Positions 1 through 7,375 of a stretch of DNA of 15,159 bases are shown in pieces. Location of the stretch: assembly GCA_013153455.1 (NCBI GenBank), contig JAADEK010000090.1, positions 1 through 15,159 of the forward strand. The letters run 5' to 3'. A model generated the notes under the pieces. It had not been told where the DNA came from, made no database searches, and saw only the letters and a list, made by a program, of their open reading frames with translations. This DNA is from Aquificota bacterium. GTDB taxonomy: Bacteria; Aquificota; Aquificia; Aquificales; Aquificaceae. A program made the position numbers and the translations under genes. Positions within the stretch are counted from its first letter, which is position 1, and every line of letters starts with the position of its first letter.

Positions 1-361
1 TAGCCCTGCTCGCGTTTACGAGCTTCAAAACGGGCGTCAAGGACCCATTTTCGTATACGTATACGGAGCGCTTCCCGAGGTTATCCTCAACTACGATGAG
101 GGCTTTTTGGGAAGAAGGGGAGAGGTCAACGCTGAAGACCTTAGCCTTCTGCTTTTCACCCGTGAAGTCCGTAAACTCGGGGAGGTCAATCTCCGCGCTG
201 ACCGAGAGGTCTTTTGCGCTCAGTATGTAAACCTTCCCGTTTTCGGTTGAGACCGCGACCTTGTCTCCCTGAACCGCTATGTCGGTGATGGGTCCCCCGA
301 GCTTTACCTCAAGCGAGAAAGATAGGTAAAGAAGTGAGAGGAGGAGAAGGAGTATCCTCAT
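1..361 (-). CDS. napL: NapL-like periplasmic beta-propeller protein, partial
   Basis: An open frame starts at the ATG at 361-359 and runs off the left edge, so only about the first 120 residues are visible. It begins with a Sec-type signal peptide (MRILLLLLSLLYLSFS), then short beta-rich stretches (ITDIAVQGDKVAVSTENGKVYIL; VFSVDLSPSSQKALIVV) that read like blades of a WD40-type propeller. The start overlaps the napB stop as ATGA, which implies translational coupling and membership of the nap operon. In Campylobacterota nap operons a propeller protein called NapL sits after napB/napF. Its exact role is not settled; it is thought to help maturation or activity of the reductase. The name is inferred from position and fold pattern, because WD40-like sequences are weakly conserved. 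It could be an unrelated exported propeller protein. Confidence 0.6.
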   Translation of the reverse strand, partial: MRILLLLLSLLYLSFSLEVKLGGPITDIAVQGDKVAVSTENGKVYILSAKDLSVSAEIDLPEFTDFTGEKQKAKVFSVDLSPSSQKALIVVEDNLGKRSVYVYENGSLTPVLKLVNASRA

Positions 362-900
362 TTTTTGGTTCCTACACCTTCAAAGAGAACCTCGTGGAGT
401 CTTGACTTTTCTTGAGCTTCGGGTGTTCTGTATTCGGGCTTAAAGAGGTTCTTAACCACGGGCTGGACGTTAGCCTGAGGTCTGTGGCAAAGCAGGCAGT
501 TCCAGCGCGCCTTATCTATATCCGTGAGCTTCGGGGCTTGACCCTTGGGAAGGTGGTAGAAGTCTATAAAGTGAGAGGGAGGTATGGGTGTCGCTCCTAC
601 TTGCTTTGCTACGTCGGGCATATGACAACCGAGACAGGGGTTGTTCTTCAGGGTTATGGGGAACATACCCTCTATTGAGTGAGGAATTTGGGGGGGAGCG
701 TTTTCGTAAGCTCTCTTGAAGCGCTTGGACTGTCCGGGGGGTGTCTTTGAATACTCAAACTTGGGAGGGTTTAGTATCTCCTCCTCCAGGGGTGCCCTCC
801 TTATCCCCATCTCTTCGGGGGCGATAAGCTCCTTAGCGGCTATGCACGAAAGAAGAGCGGAAGAACCGAAAAAGACTAAAAATAAGCTCTTAAGCCTCAT
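358..900 (-). CDS. napB: Periplasmic nitrate reductase small subunit NapB, dihaem cytochrome c
   Basis: NapB carries two haem c groups and passes electrons to NapA in the periplasm. The 180-residue protein has two haem-binding motifs, CLGCH (residues 89-93) and CLLCH (135-139). Conserved histidines likely to be distal ligands are H74 (in PPQIPHS) and H110 (in PPSHF). I place the start at the ATG at 900 rather than the in-frame GTG at 909, because that GTG is part of the Shine-Dalgarno sequence GGAGGTGA, six bases before the ATG. That Shine-Dalgarno sequence lies in the last codons of napH, which napB overlaps by 11 bp. The leader MRLKSLFLVFFGSSALLSC has a lipobox-like LLSC at C19, so the mature protein may be lipid-anchored. 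A signal peptidase I site after A22 is the alternative. Confidence 0.93.
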   Translation of the reverse strand: MRLKSLFLVFFGSSALLSCIAAKELIAPEEMGIRRAPLEEEILNPPKFEYSKTPPGQSKRFKRAYENAPPQIPHSIEGMFPITLKNNPCLGCHMPDVAKQVGATPIPPSHFIDFYHLPKGQAPKLTDIDKARWNCLLCHRPQANVQPVVKNLFKPEYRTPEAQEKSRLHEVLFEGVGTKK

Positions 901-1774
901 CTTTATCACCTCCCGACTTTTTAAATCTCAACGTATAAAAGAGAGCGTGCTCAGGACACACGTCTATACACCGACCGCAGTTGGTGCACTCGCCCGAAAG
1001 GACGGGCTTGCTCTCCTTTCCTATCATCCAAAGAACTTGAACCTCGGGGCATACCCTCTTGCACTCCATACACTCGGTGCACTTGTTGAGGTCATACCCC
1101 ACCCTGATGAGCGAGGCGGGCTTGCTCACAACGGAGTAAAAAGCCCCGAGAGGGCAAAGGTGTCCGCACCACCCGTTTTTTACAACCAAAAGGTCAAAGA
1201 TGAATATCGCGAGGATTATAGTCCACCCGAGACCCATGCCGAATATAAGCCCCCTGTGCGTGATGGAAACGGGGCTTATGAACTCAAAGGCGGGAACACC
1301 GAGTATGGGAGAAAGAACGAGTCCGAGAACCAAAAACCAATACCGCGCGGAGCGCGGTATTTTTACCTTTCTTTCTTCCCTATGGAGTCCGAGTTTTACC
1401 TTTAGCCAGTTTGCGAAATCCGTGATTATGTTTACGGGACACACCCAGCTACAGAAAGCCCTTCCCGCTACGAGTGAGTAAAAGGTGAGTATGATTAGCG
1501 CACCTATGAGGACGTCCGTGCCTACCACGACGCCCGCAAAGAACATCTGAAGAACCGCGTAGGGGTCCGAAAGGGGGATAACTTCCAAAAACTTTGATGT
1601 GCTCAGGTTACCTTGGAGGATTTTCCAACCGAGGTAATTGCCCGCTATGTAGAGGGAGAGTATGGTGAGCTGGGTGGTGCGCCTGAGGATTAGGTATTTA
1701 TTTCTCGCGAGGAAGGATTTCTCTCGCTCCTCGTGTGATTCTTGCGTTCTTGAGACCGCAACCGCATTACTCAT
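890..1774 (-). CDS. napH: Quinol dehydrogenase membrane subunit NapH
   Basis: NapH is the membrane part of the NapGH module, which oxidises (mena)quinol and hands electrons towards NapB/NapA. The 294-residue protein has about four hydrophobic membrane spans. Two CX3CP motifs, CSWVCP (from residue 108) and CGHLCP (near 200), are typical of NapH/NosR-type polyferredoxins. Two C-terminal [4Fe-4S] motifs follow, CTECMECKRVCP and CTNCGRCIDVCP, expected on the cytoplasmic side. The start ATG at 1774 overlaps the napG stop by 8 bp and its end overlaps napB, so the three genes are tightly coupled. Near its middle the gene contains a perfect 10-bp inverted repeat with a 3-nt loop (1339-1361), inside codons for PRSARYW. 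Confidence 0.93.
   Translation of the reverse strand: MSNAVAVSRTQESHEEREKSFLARNKYLILRRTTQLTILSLYIAGNYLGWKILQGNLSTSKFLEVIPLSDPYAVLQMFFAGVVVGTDVLIGALIILTFYSLVAGRAFCSWVCPVNIITDFANWLKVKLGLHREERKVKIPRSARYWFLVLGLVLSPILGVPAFEFISPVSITHRGLIFGMGLGWTIILAIFIFDLLVVKNGWCGHLCPLGAFYSVVSKPASLIRVGYDLNKCTECMECKRVCPEVQVLWMIGKESKPVLSGECTNCGRCIDVCPEHALFYTLRFKKSGGDKDEA
1339..1361. repeat. Perfect inverted repeat inside napH
   Basis: Arms AATACCGCGC (1339-1348) and GCGCGGTATT (1352-1361) flank a 3-nt loop. On the plus strand a short T-run follows, but the transcribed strand here is minus. It is in frame in napH and may be a chance result of GC-rich codons or a pausing hairpin. Confidence 0.6.
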
Positions 1775-2606
1775 ACAGCAGGTCCTCCTCGTTGAGATAC
1801 TCTTCGGGTGTCTTGGGTTTCCACTCGCGAAGCTCCTTCTCCCTCTCTTTTATCTTTTCTTCAACGTTTTCCTCGGTTTCCATCCAACCCCTTACGTAGT
1901 GCTTACCTATCTTCCCGAGGGCGATATCCCTCGGAAGGACGTATATGGCAGGCTTGTCTGTGGGACATGCGAACTCACAAAGCCCGCAACCGGTGCAGTA
2001 ATCGGGGTCAACCACCGGAACGAGCATCGCGTGTTTTCCCGTTCTTCTGTTTCTGCGGACGTCTATGTAGATGGCTTTGTGCATGAGGGGACAAGCCCTT
2101 ACGCAGGCGTCACACTGAAGTCCCCAGTAGGCTATACAGCTGTTGTAGTCAACGACCGCAACGCCCATGCGCGCCTTGTTTACGTCAACCTTCCCCTCTT
2201 CGTTCTTCAGGAGTTCCGTGTCAAGCGCTTTAGTGGGGCAGGCAAAGGTGCAGGGAACGTCTTCGCACATGTAGCAGGGGACTTTCCTTGGTATGAAGTA
2301 GGGCGTCCCTATGGGTTTGTTATCGCCGGGGGAGGCGAGGCGAAGTGTGACCATCTTGTTGCCCTTTTTGTCGTAGGGGACGTTGGGTCTGTTTGCGCAC
2401 GCAATAACGCAAAGCCCGCACTTTATACACTTTTTCAGGAACTCGTCCTCGGGGTAAGCCCCCGGCGGTCTGAGGACGAGCGGGTCGTGCTTGTTCTCGT
2501 GAACTATCGCAGCCCAGATAACACCACCTACAACGGAAAGACCTAAACCCTGCAGGAAGCCCACGAGGAGCTTCCTGCGCTTCGGGTCTGGTTTTTTATC
2601 TGTCAT
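1767..2606 (-). CDS. napG: Ferredoxin-type quinol dehydrogenase subunit NapG
   Basis: NapG is the periplasmic Fe-S partner of NapH. The 279-residue protein starts with KRRKLLVGFLQGLGLSVVGG, a Tat-like signal/anchor, so it is likely exported folded. Four [4Fe-4S] motifs are visible: CIKCGLCVIAC (from C60), CYMCEDVPCTFACP, the NapG-typical CX7CX2CX3CP starting CIAYWGLQC, and CTGCGLCEFACP. The C-terminal tail is charged. Translation starts at the ATG at 2606, with GAGGT in the 11-bp gap after napA. It overlaps napH by 8 bp. Cluster spacing and context support NapG over other polyferredoxins. Confidence 0.93.
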   Translation of the reverse strand: MTDKKPDPKRRKLLVGFLQGLGLSVVGGVIWAAIVHENKHDPLVLRPPGAYPEDEFLKKCIKCGLCVIACANRPNVPYDKKGNKMVTLRLASPGDNKPIGTPYFIPRKVPCYMCEDVPCTFACPTKALDTELLKNEEGKVDVNKARMGVAVVDYNSCIAYWGLQCDACVRACPLMHKAIYIDVRRNRRTGKHAMLVPVVDPDYCTGCGLCEFACPTDKPAIYVLPRDIALGKIGKHYVRGWMETEENVEEKIKEREKELREWKPKTPEEYLNEEDLLYE

Positions 2607-2617
2607 ATCTTACCTCT

Positions 2618-5488
2618 TTACGCGGGGTAAATCTTAACCGCACACTTCTTGTAGTCGGTTTGCTTGGAGATTGGGCATCTCGCGTCAAGGGTTACCTTGT
2701 TGATGAAGACACGCTCGTCAAACCACGGTATGAAGACGAGTCCTTTGGGAGGTCTGTTCCTTCCGCGCGTTTCTACCCTTACCTTGACCTTTCCTCTGCG
2801 GGATTCTACCCAGACGAGGTCTCCGTCCTTGACGCCTATCTTCTTGGCGTCTTCGGGGTGCATATAACAGAGCGCCTCGGGCATAGCTCTGTAGAGTTCG
2901 GGAACCCTCATCGTCATGGTTCCGGAGTGCCAGTGCTCAAGGACACGACCCGTGGCGAGCCAGAAGGGGTATTCCTTGTCGGGCATTTCGGGGGGTTCCA
3001 TGTAGGGTCTGAAGAATATCTTCGCCCTGTTGGTGAGGTCAACCTTGGGTCCGAACTCTACCTTCCACTCACCGTTTACAAGTTTGGGGAAGGTTCCCTT
3101 GGGTATCTTCTTGAGGGCGGGTCCGTAGAACGCAAACTCACCGTTGGGGTTAGCCTTACGTGCGTAGGGGTCGTATTTGGTGTTGAAGCGCCAGGGGGTT
3201 TCTTTTCCGTCAACGACGGGCCACCTGAGACCTCTTACCTTGTGGTAGGTGTCAAAGTCCGCAAGGTCGTGAGCTTTACCCAGTCCGAAGAGTCTGTATT
3301 CTTCCCAGAGAGCCTTTTGCATGAAGAAGCCGTAACCTTTCCAAGGTTTACCGTCAACACCCTTGACGTTCCTCTTGTCACCCGCTGCGGTCGTGTTGGG
3401 GTGGAGTTTACCCGTTTCGGGGTTGTATGCGACGGGCTGTGGCCAGCTGAGGTCAACGTGGGGTATCGTTCTCTTGAAGGCTTCTTCGGAGAACAGGACG
3501 TCAAAGAGGGTCATCTCAGGGTCGTAGCCCATCTTCTTCGCTTCCTCAAGGACGTTGGGAAGAACCGTTCCGTCCCTGAGCTTCCACTCCTTCCAGCACT
3601 CTTTTAGCTTGAAGAACTTGGAGAACTCTATTATTTGCCACTCGTCGGGCATAGCTTCGCCCGGAGGCGTGACTTGTTGTCTCCAGTGCTGTGTTCTGCG
3701 TTCGGAGTTACCGTAAGCTCCCCACTTTTCGTAAATCATCGCGGAAGGAAGAATGAGGTCCGCTACCTTTGCGGAGATACCGGGATAAGCTTCGGAAACT
3801 ACGATGAAGTTGTCCATTTCACGGGCAGCCTTTATCCAGTGGTTTGCGTTTGCGGTGTCTTGCCACGGGTTACAAACGTGAACCCAAGCCCACTTTATCT
3901 TACCGTCCTCAAGGTCTCTCATTATCTGGACGATATCTGAGCCCACCTTGGGGTTAATCGTTCCCTTGGGTATCTTCCATATCTTCTCCGCGATTTCCCT
4001 GTGCTTGGGATTGAAGACCACCATGTCCGCGGGGAGTCTGTGTGCAAAGGTTCCGACTTCCCTCGCGGTTCCGCAAGCGGAGGGTTGACCCGTGAGTGAG
4101 AACGCTCCGTCACCGGGTTTTGCGTGCTTACCCAGAAGCAGGTGTATAGCGTAGACCTGTTCGTTGACCCACGTTCCCCTCGTGTGTTGGTTGAATCCCA
4201 TCGTCCAGAAGGAAACGACCTTCCTTCCTTTTTCTATGTAGAGGTCCGCGAGCGTCTTTAGCTTCTTCTTGAACTCCTCAAGGGGTTCATCGGGGTCACC
4301 CTTTGCTACGCTCGCGACGTAGTCAAGCGTATAGGGTTCAAGGGCTTTCTTGAATTCTTCAAAGGTGATGACCCAGTGTTTGCCCGCCTGTTTGCGGTGT
4401 TTCATCTCAAGCTTGTCGCCTTCTTTGAGTCCGTAGGTCGCGAGGTTCGGAGCCTCTTCCTTGGAGATTACCTTCACGAGTTCCTTAATCATGATTTCGC
4501 GTTCTTTGGGTGAGTATTTGGGGTGGTTGGGGTTGTCGCGCATGCCGTAGCCGATGTCTATGTAGCCGGTCGCAAATGCACAATACTTGTTAACGAAGTC
4601 CCAGTCTATAGCTTCGGGGTGGTTGTAGACTATCTCGCGGAGGATGTAGTTTTGTATGAGGAGGTCCGTCTGGGGCTTGAAGATTATTTCAATGTCCGCA
4701 CCGTCACAGGTCATGTGTCTGAAGGTTGAAAGGACGACTACCTTTACCCTGTCGGGGTTTGAGAGCTTCCTGTCAAGGACACGTGCCCAAAGGACGGGGT
4801 GCATCTCCGCCATGTTGGAGCCCCAGACGACGAAGGTGTCCGTGAGCTCTATGTCGTCGTAACATCCCGCGGGTTCGTCTATACCGAAGGTCTGTATGAA
4901 CGCTGCTACCGCGGATGCCATACAGTGGCGTGCGTTGGGGTCTATGTTGTTGGACCTGAAGCCCGCCTTCATGAGCTTGTGAGCTGCGTATCCTTCCATT
5001 ACGGTGTATTGACCCGATGCGAATATCGCTATCCCTTCGGGTCCGAGCTCGTTATAGGCTTCCTTGAACTTCTTGACCATTATCTCGTAAGCCTTTTGCC
5101 AGCTTACGGGCTTGAACTTACCCTTCTTGTCAAACTCTCCCTTCTCGTTTACGCGAAGGAGGGGTTTGGTGAGTCTGTCCTCACCATACATTATCTTGGC
5201 GGTGAAGTATCCCTTGATACAGTTGAGACCTCTGTTGACGGGGTTGAGGGGGTCTCCCTTTACCGCGACTATGCGGTCGTTCTTGACCGCGACCATTATA
5301 CCGCAACCGGTTCCGCAGAACCTGCAGACCGCCTTATCCCACTGCCAACCGCTTTGGGCTTCGTTCGCCGCCGCCTTCGCTTCTTCGGGGACGGGTATCC
5401 CGACCGCGGTAGCGGCGGCTACGGCGGCTGACAGCTTGAGAAAATCTCTCCTGCTTACCTTCGTCCCTTGTTTATTCTTTTGCTCCAT
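2618..5488 (-). CDS. napA: Periplasmic nitrate reductase catalytic subunit NapA
   Basis: NapA reduces nitrate to nitrite in the periplasm using a bis-MGD molybdenum cofactor and one [4Fe-4S] cluster. The 956-residue protein has a Tat signal ([11 protein letters not shown], residues 12-22). Cluster cysteines are C55, C58, C62 and C90 (CRFCGTGCG...NC), and the molybdenum ligand is C189 (NARHCMAS). The ATG at 5488 is chosen because GGAGGTG lies just upstream; the in-frame TTG at 5503 would include that ribosome binding site. The protein is about 100 residues longer than the proteobacterial type (about 830 residues). Insertions near residues 315-400 and 690-810 match the long Campylobacterota/Aquificota form. 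It is first in the operon, followed by napGHB with no napC. NapA normally needs the chaperone NapD, which is not in the window. Confidence 0.97.
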   Translation of the reverse strand: MEQKNKQGTKVSRRDFLKLSAAVAAATAVGIPVPEEAKAAANEAQSGWQWDKAVCRFCGTGCGIMVAVKNDRIVAVKGDPLNPVNRGLNCIKGYFTAKIMYGEDRLTKPLLRVNEKGEFDKKGKFKPVSWQKAYEIMVKKFKEAYNELGPEGIAIFASGQYTVMEGYAAHKLMKAGFRSNNIDPNARHCMASAVAAFIQTFGIDEPAGCYDDIELTDTFVVWGSNMAEMHPVLWARVLDRKLSNPDRVKVVVLSTFRHMTCDGADIEIIFKPQTDLLIQNYILREIVYNHPEAIDWDFVNKYCAFATGYIDIGYGMRDNPNHPKYSPKEREIMIKELVKVISKEEAPNLATYGLKEGDKLEMKHRKQAGKHWVITFEEFKKALEPYTLDYVASVAKGDPDEPLEEFKKKLKTLADLYIEKGRKVVSFWTMGFNQHTRGTWVNEQVYAIHLLLGKHAKPGDGAFSLTGQPSACGTAREVGTFAHRLPADMVVFNPKHREIAEKIWKIPKGTINPKVGSDIVQIMRDLEDGKIKWAWVHVCNPWQDTANANHWIKAAREMDNFIVVSEAYPGISAKVADLILPSAMIYEKWGAYGNSERRTQHWRQQVTPPGEAMPDEWQIIEFSKFFKLKECWKEWKLRDGTVLPNVLEEAKKMGYDPEMTLFDVLFSEEAFKRTIPHVDLSWPQPVAYNPETGKLHPNTTAAGDKRNVKGVDGKPWKGYGFFMQKALWEEYRLFGLGKAHDLADFDTYHKVRGLRWPVVDGKETPWRFNTKYDPYARKANPNGEFAFYGPALKKIPKGTFPKLVNGEWKVEFGPKVDLTNRAKIFFRPYMEPPEMPDKEYPFWLATGRVLEHWHSGTMTMRVPELYRAMPEALCYMHPEDAKKIGVKDGDLVWVESRRGKVKVRVETRGRNRPPKGLVFIPWFDERVFINKVTLDARCPISKQTDYKKCAVKIYPA

Positions 5489-5507
5489 CTTACACCTCCG
5501 CAAAAGT

Positions 5508-5533
5508 TGATGAGCATCACATGATGCCCATCA
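5508..5533 (-). promoter_or_regulatory. Nested 26-bp dyad in the napA leader
   Basis: Two adjacent copies of TGATGNNCATCA (5508-5519 and 5522-5533) are each palindromic. They also pair with one another, giving an overall 26-bp near-palindrome. Each copy contains TGAT-N4-ATCA, the core of FNR/DNR-type sites; the first, with its flanks, is TTGAT-GAGC-ATCAC (5507-5520). In RNA the region can form an 11-bp hairpin (one G-U pair, AUGU loop) shortly before the napA Shine-Dalgarno sequence. It lies a few bases downstream of the predicted transcription start, which suits repression or a leader RNA element better than classical activation. The regulator is not known from the sequence. Confidence 0.6.
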
Positions 5534-5542
5534 TATATAACG

Positions 5543-5571
5543 ATATTAGGGTTAGTTTAAAAATTTGTCAA
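5543..5571 (-). promoter_or_regulatory. Predicted sigma-70-type promoter of the nap operon
   Basis: Reading the minus strand, a perfect -35 box TTGACA (5571-5566) is followed by a 17-bp spacer and the -10 box TAATAT (5548-5543, four of six consensus bases). Transcription would start near 5536, giving a leader of about 48 nt that carries the nested dyad and the napA ribosome binding site. Confidence 0.7.
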
Positions 5572-5572
5572 T

Positions 5573-5578
5573 TATAAT
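5573..5578 (+). promoter_or_regulatory. Candidate -10 box for the PTPS-pdxA pair
   Basis: A perfect TATAAT lies on the plus strand about 70 bp before the ATG at 5647. It sits next to the napA -35 box on the other strand, so the two divergent promoters would overlap. No convincing -35 box is visible 16-18 bp upstream, so this is tentative. Confidence 0.35.
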
Positions 5579-5646
5579 GGAGAATTATCAGCAAATGTGA
5601 GTTTTTCGTATTAAACAAAGAAACGCGAGGGTGGGATAATATAACC

Positions 5647-5994
5647 ATGCCTTGGACGATTAGGGTGAGGAGAAAGTTCAACGCTGCTCACTTCCTTACC
5701 TCCTACAAGGGGACTCCGGAGCCCCTTCACGGGCACACGTGGCTCGCGGAGGTTTACATAAGGGCGGACGAGCTTGACGAGGGAGGTATAGGTGTTGATT
5801 TTCTTGAGGTTGATGCATACCTGAGGGAGATTCTCCCCGACTACAGGAGCCTGAACGAGGTCTTTGATTTCTCACCGAGCGCGGAGAACGTAGCGAAATG
5901 GCTCTACGAGAAGATGAAGGAGCGCTTCCCGAATACGTTTAAGGTCGTCGTATGGGAAACCGAAAACTGCGGTGCGGAGTATTATGAGACTTAA
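5647..5994 (+). CDS. 6-pyruvoyl-tetrahydropterin synthase / QueD family protein with altered active site
   Basis: This 115-residue protein belongs to the T-fold PTPS/QueD family (COG0720), which acts on 7,8-dihydroneopterin triphosphate in queuosine, folate or biopterin pathways. Zinc ligands are visible as H15 (NAAH), H28 and H30 (HGH), and the pterin-anchoring Glu as E104 (WETE). The usual catalytic Cys of CxxxHGH is missing: the sequence is TPEPLHGH, with E25 giving an ExxHGH motif. That motif is described for PTPS-III proteins, which can replace FolB (dihydroneopterin aldolase) in folate synthesis. The usual catalytic DH pair is D65-Y66 (PDYRSLN), so the histidine is also changed. I therefore do not call it queD. 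Folate synthesis is the best guess, and a lost or new activity is possible. The ribosome binding site is weak (GAGGGTGG at 5627-5634). The gene overlaps pdxA by 11 bp. Confidence 0.85.
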   Translation: MPWTIRVRRKFNAAHFLTSYKGTPEPLHGHTWLAEVYIRADELDEGGIGVDFLEVDAYLREILPDYRSLNEVFDFSPSAENVAKWLYEKMKERFPNTFKVVVWETENCGAEYYET

Positions 5995-6940
5995 AAAGCT
6001 CGGTATAACTATGGGAGACCCCGCGGGTGTGGGTCCCGAGCTTATCCTCAAGCTCTACCCCAGCTTTCGTAAAGATACCGCATACATCATTTACGCGGAA
6101 AGAAAGACACTTCAGGAGGCTAAACGGCTCACGGGCATAGATATGCGTTGGGAGGAAATACAGGACGCGGGAGAGGTAAAGGAGCCGGGGGTTTACTTGG
6201 TTGACCTCTCCCTTTTGAAGACCGCCGTTCCGGAGCCTTCACCCGCGTCGGGAAGGGCTTCCGTTGCGTATCTCGGGAGGGGGGTCGCGGACGCTCTGAG
6301 GGGAAATATAGGGGGTATCCTCACGATGCCCATAAATAAGTTTTGGGCAAAAAAAGCGGGGTTTGATTTCCCGGGGCAGACGGAGTATCTCGCGAGGGCA
6401 TCGGGAAGGGCGGAATACGCGATGATGCTCTACTCAAGGAAGTTAAAGGTAGTCCTGCAGACGACGCACGTCCCTCTTTCGGAGGTTCCGAAGCTAATAA
6501 ACCGCGAAGCGGTTCTTTCAAAGATAAAACTGATAAACAGGGAGTTCAAAAGGCTCTTTGGCTTTTACCCGAGGATAAAGGTTCTCGGGCTAAACCCGCA
6601 CGCGGGCGAGGGCGGTCAGATGGGGAAGGAGGAACTCCTTTACATAAACCCCGCGGTTGAGGAGGCAAGGGCGCTCGGTATAGACGCGGTCGGGGCGCTT
6701 TCCCCCGATACCGCCTTCCTCGGTGCGAAAGAGGGGGACGTATTTTTGTGTATGTATCACGACCAGGGGCTTGTCCCTTTTAAGCTTCTTGCTTTTGAGG
6801 AGGGTGTTAACCTCACGCTCGGGCTTCCGTTTGTGAGAACCTCACCCGACCACGGAACCGCTTACGACATCGCTTGGAAGAACGTAGCGAGCCCTTCGTC
6901 CGCGCTCAGCGCGCTTTCCTTGCTTGAGAAGCTCTTATGA
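5984..6940 (+). CDS. pdxA: 4-hydroxythreonine-4-phosphate dehydrogenase PdxA
   Basis: PdxA oxidises 4-phosphohydroxy-L-threonine with NAD(P)+ in the DXP-dependent route to pyridoxal 5'-phosphate. The product is then used by PdxJ. The 318-residue protein has the family signatures GDPAGVGPE (residues 11-19), TMPINK, TTHVPL (metal ligand H162), LNPHAGEGG, YHDQGLVPFK and TSPDHGTAYD, which supply the divalent-metal histidines. Where the E. coli enzyme has GHTE, this one has GQTE (Q132), a variant I believe occurs elsewhere in the family. The ATG at 5984 is preferred to an upstream in-frame GTG at 5972, because GGAG lies four bases before it. It overlaps the PTPS-family gene by 11 bp, so the two are probably co-translated. 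Confidence 0.95.
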   Translation: MRLKKLGITMGDPAGVGPELILKLYPSFRKDTAYIIYAERKTLQEAKRLTGIDMRWEEIQDAGEVKEPGVYLVDLSLLKTAVPEPSPASGRASVAYLGRGVADALRGNIGGILTMPINKFWAKKAGFDFPGQTEYLARASGRAEYAMMLYSRKLKVVLQTTHVPLSEVPKLINREAVLSKIKLINREFKRLFGFYPRIKVLGLNPHAGEGGQMGKEELLYINPAVEEARALGIDAVGALSPDTAFLGAKEGDVFLCMYHDQGLVPFKLLAFEEGVNLTLGLPFVRTSPDHGTAYDIAWKNVASPSSALSALSLLEKLL

Positions 6941-7015
6941 AGAAAGTCATAATGCGGGGAGGATTTTTAGATATCTTTTTACGAAAGATTTAATATTAAG
7001 AAAGGAGGTAGAACC

Positions 7016-7366
7016 ATGCAGGAGCAAGCTCAAGAGTTTACGTTTAAGGTAACCGACAAGGCGGTTGAGGAAATCAAGAAGGTCGCAAAGGAGAACAACA
7101 TTGAGAACCCCATTCTCAGGATAAGGGTCGTTCCCGGAGGGTGTTCGGGCTTTCAATACGCTATGGGCTTTGACGACACCGTTGAGGAGGGAGACCACGT
7201 CTTTGAATACGACGGCGTTAAGGTGGTAATAGACCCCTTCTCAATGCCCTACGTAAACGGCGCGGAGCTGGATTACGTGGTTGACTTCATGGGCGGTGGT
7301 TTCACGATAAGAAACCCCAACGCTACCGGAAGTTGCGGGTGCGGGAACTCCTTCTCCTGCGGCTGA
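7016..7366 (+). CDS. iscA: A-type iron-sulfur carrier protein (IscA/ErpA family)
   Basis: This 116-residue HesB/IscA-family protein carries iron or Fe-S clusters to target apoproteins. The conserved cysteines are C43 (GGCSGFQY) and the C-terminal pair C107 and C109 (SCGCG), with a further C115. From memory it is close to the structurally solved Aquifex aeolicus IscA, which supports the Aquificota assignment. It has a strong ribosome binding site (AGGAGGT, seven bases before the ATG) and is 75 bp from pdxA, so it is probably transcribed separately. TAATAT at 6991-6996 could be its -10 box, with no clear -35. It converges on uvrB with a 9-bp gap and no visible terminator. IscA and ErpA are hard to separate by sequence alone. 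Many Fe-S enzymes in this window (NapA, NapG, NapH, the radical SAM protein) are potential clients. Confidence 0.95.
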   Translation: MQEQAQEFTFKVTDKAVEEIKKVAKENNIENPILRIRVVPGGCSGFQYAMGFDDTVEEGDHVFEYDGVKVVIDPFSMPYVNGAELDYVVDFMGGGFTIRNPNATGSCGCGNSFSCG

Positions 7367-7375
7367 TGCCGCCCC

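Noticed and set aside
2660..3607. Long plus-strand open frame opposite napA, and similar long frames opposite napG and uvrB
   Set aside because: These are shadows of highly conserved genes caused by codon bias; no ribosome sites, and the sequences resemble no family.
6973..6996. Inverted repeat ATCTTT-N5-AAAGAT and TAATAT upstream of iscA as promoter/operator
   Set aside because: The stem is short and A/T-rich, and no -35 box at proper spacing is visible; noted only in the iscA entry.
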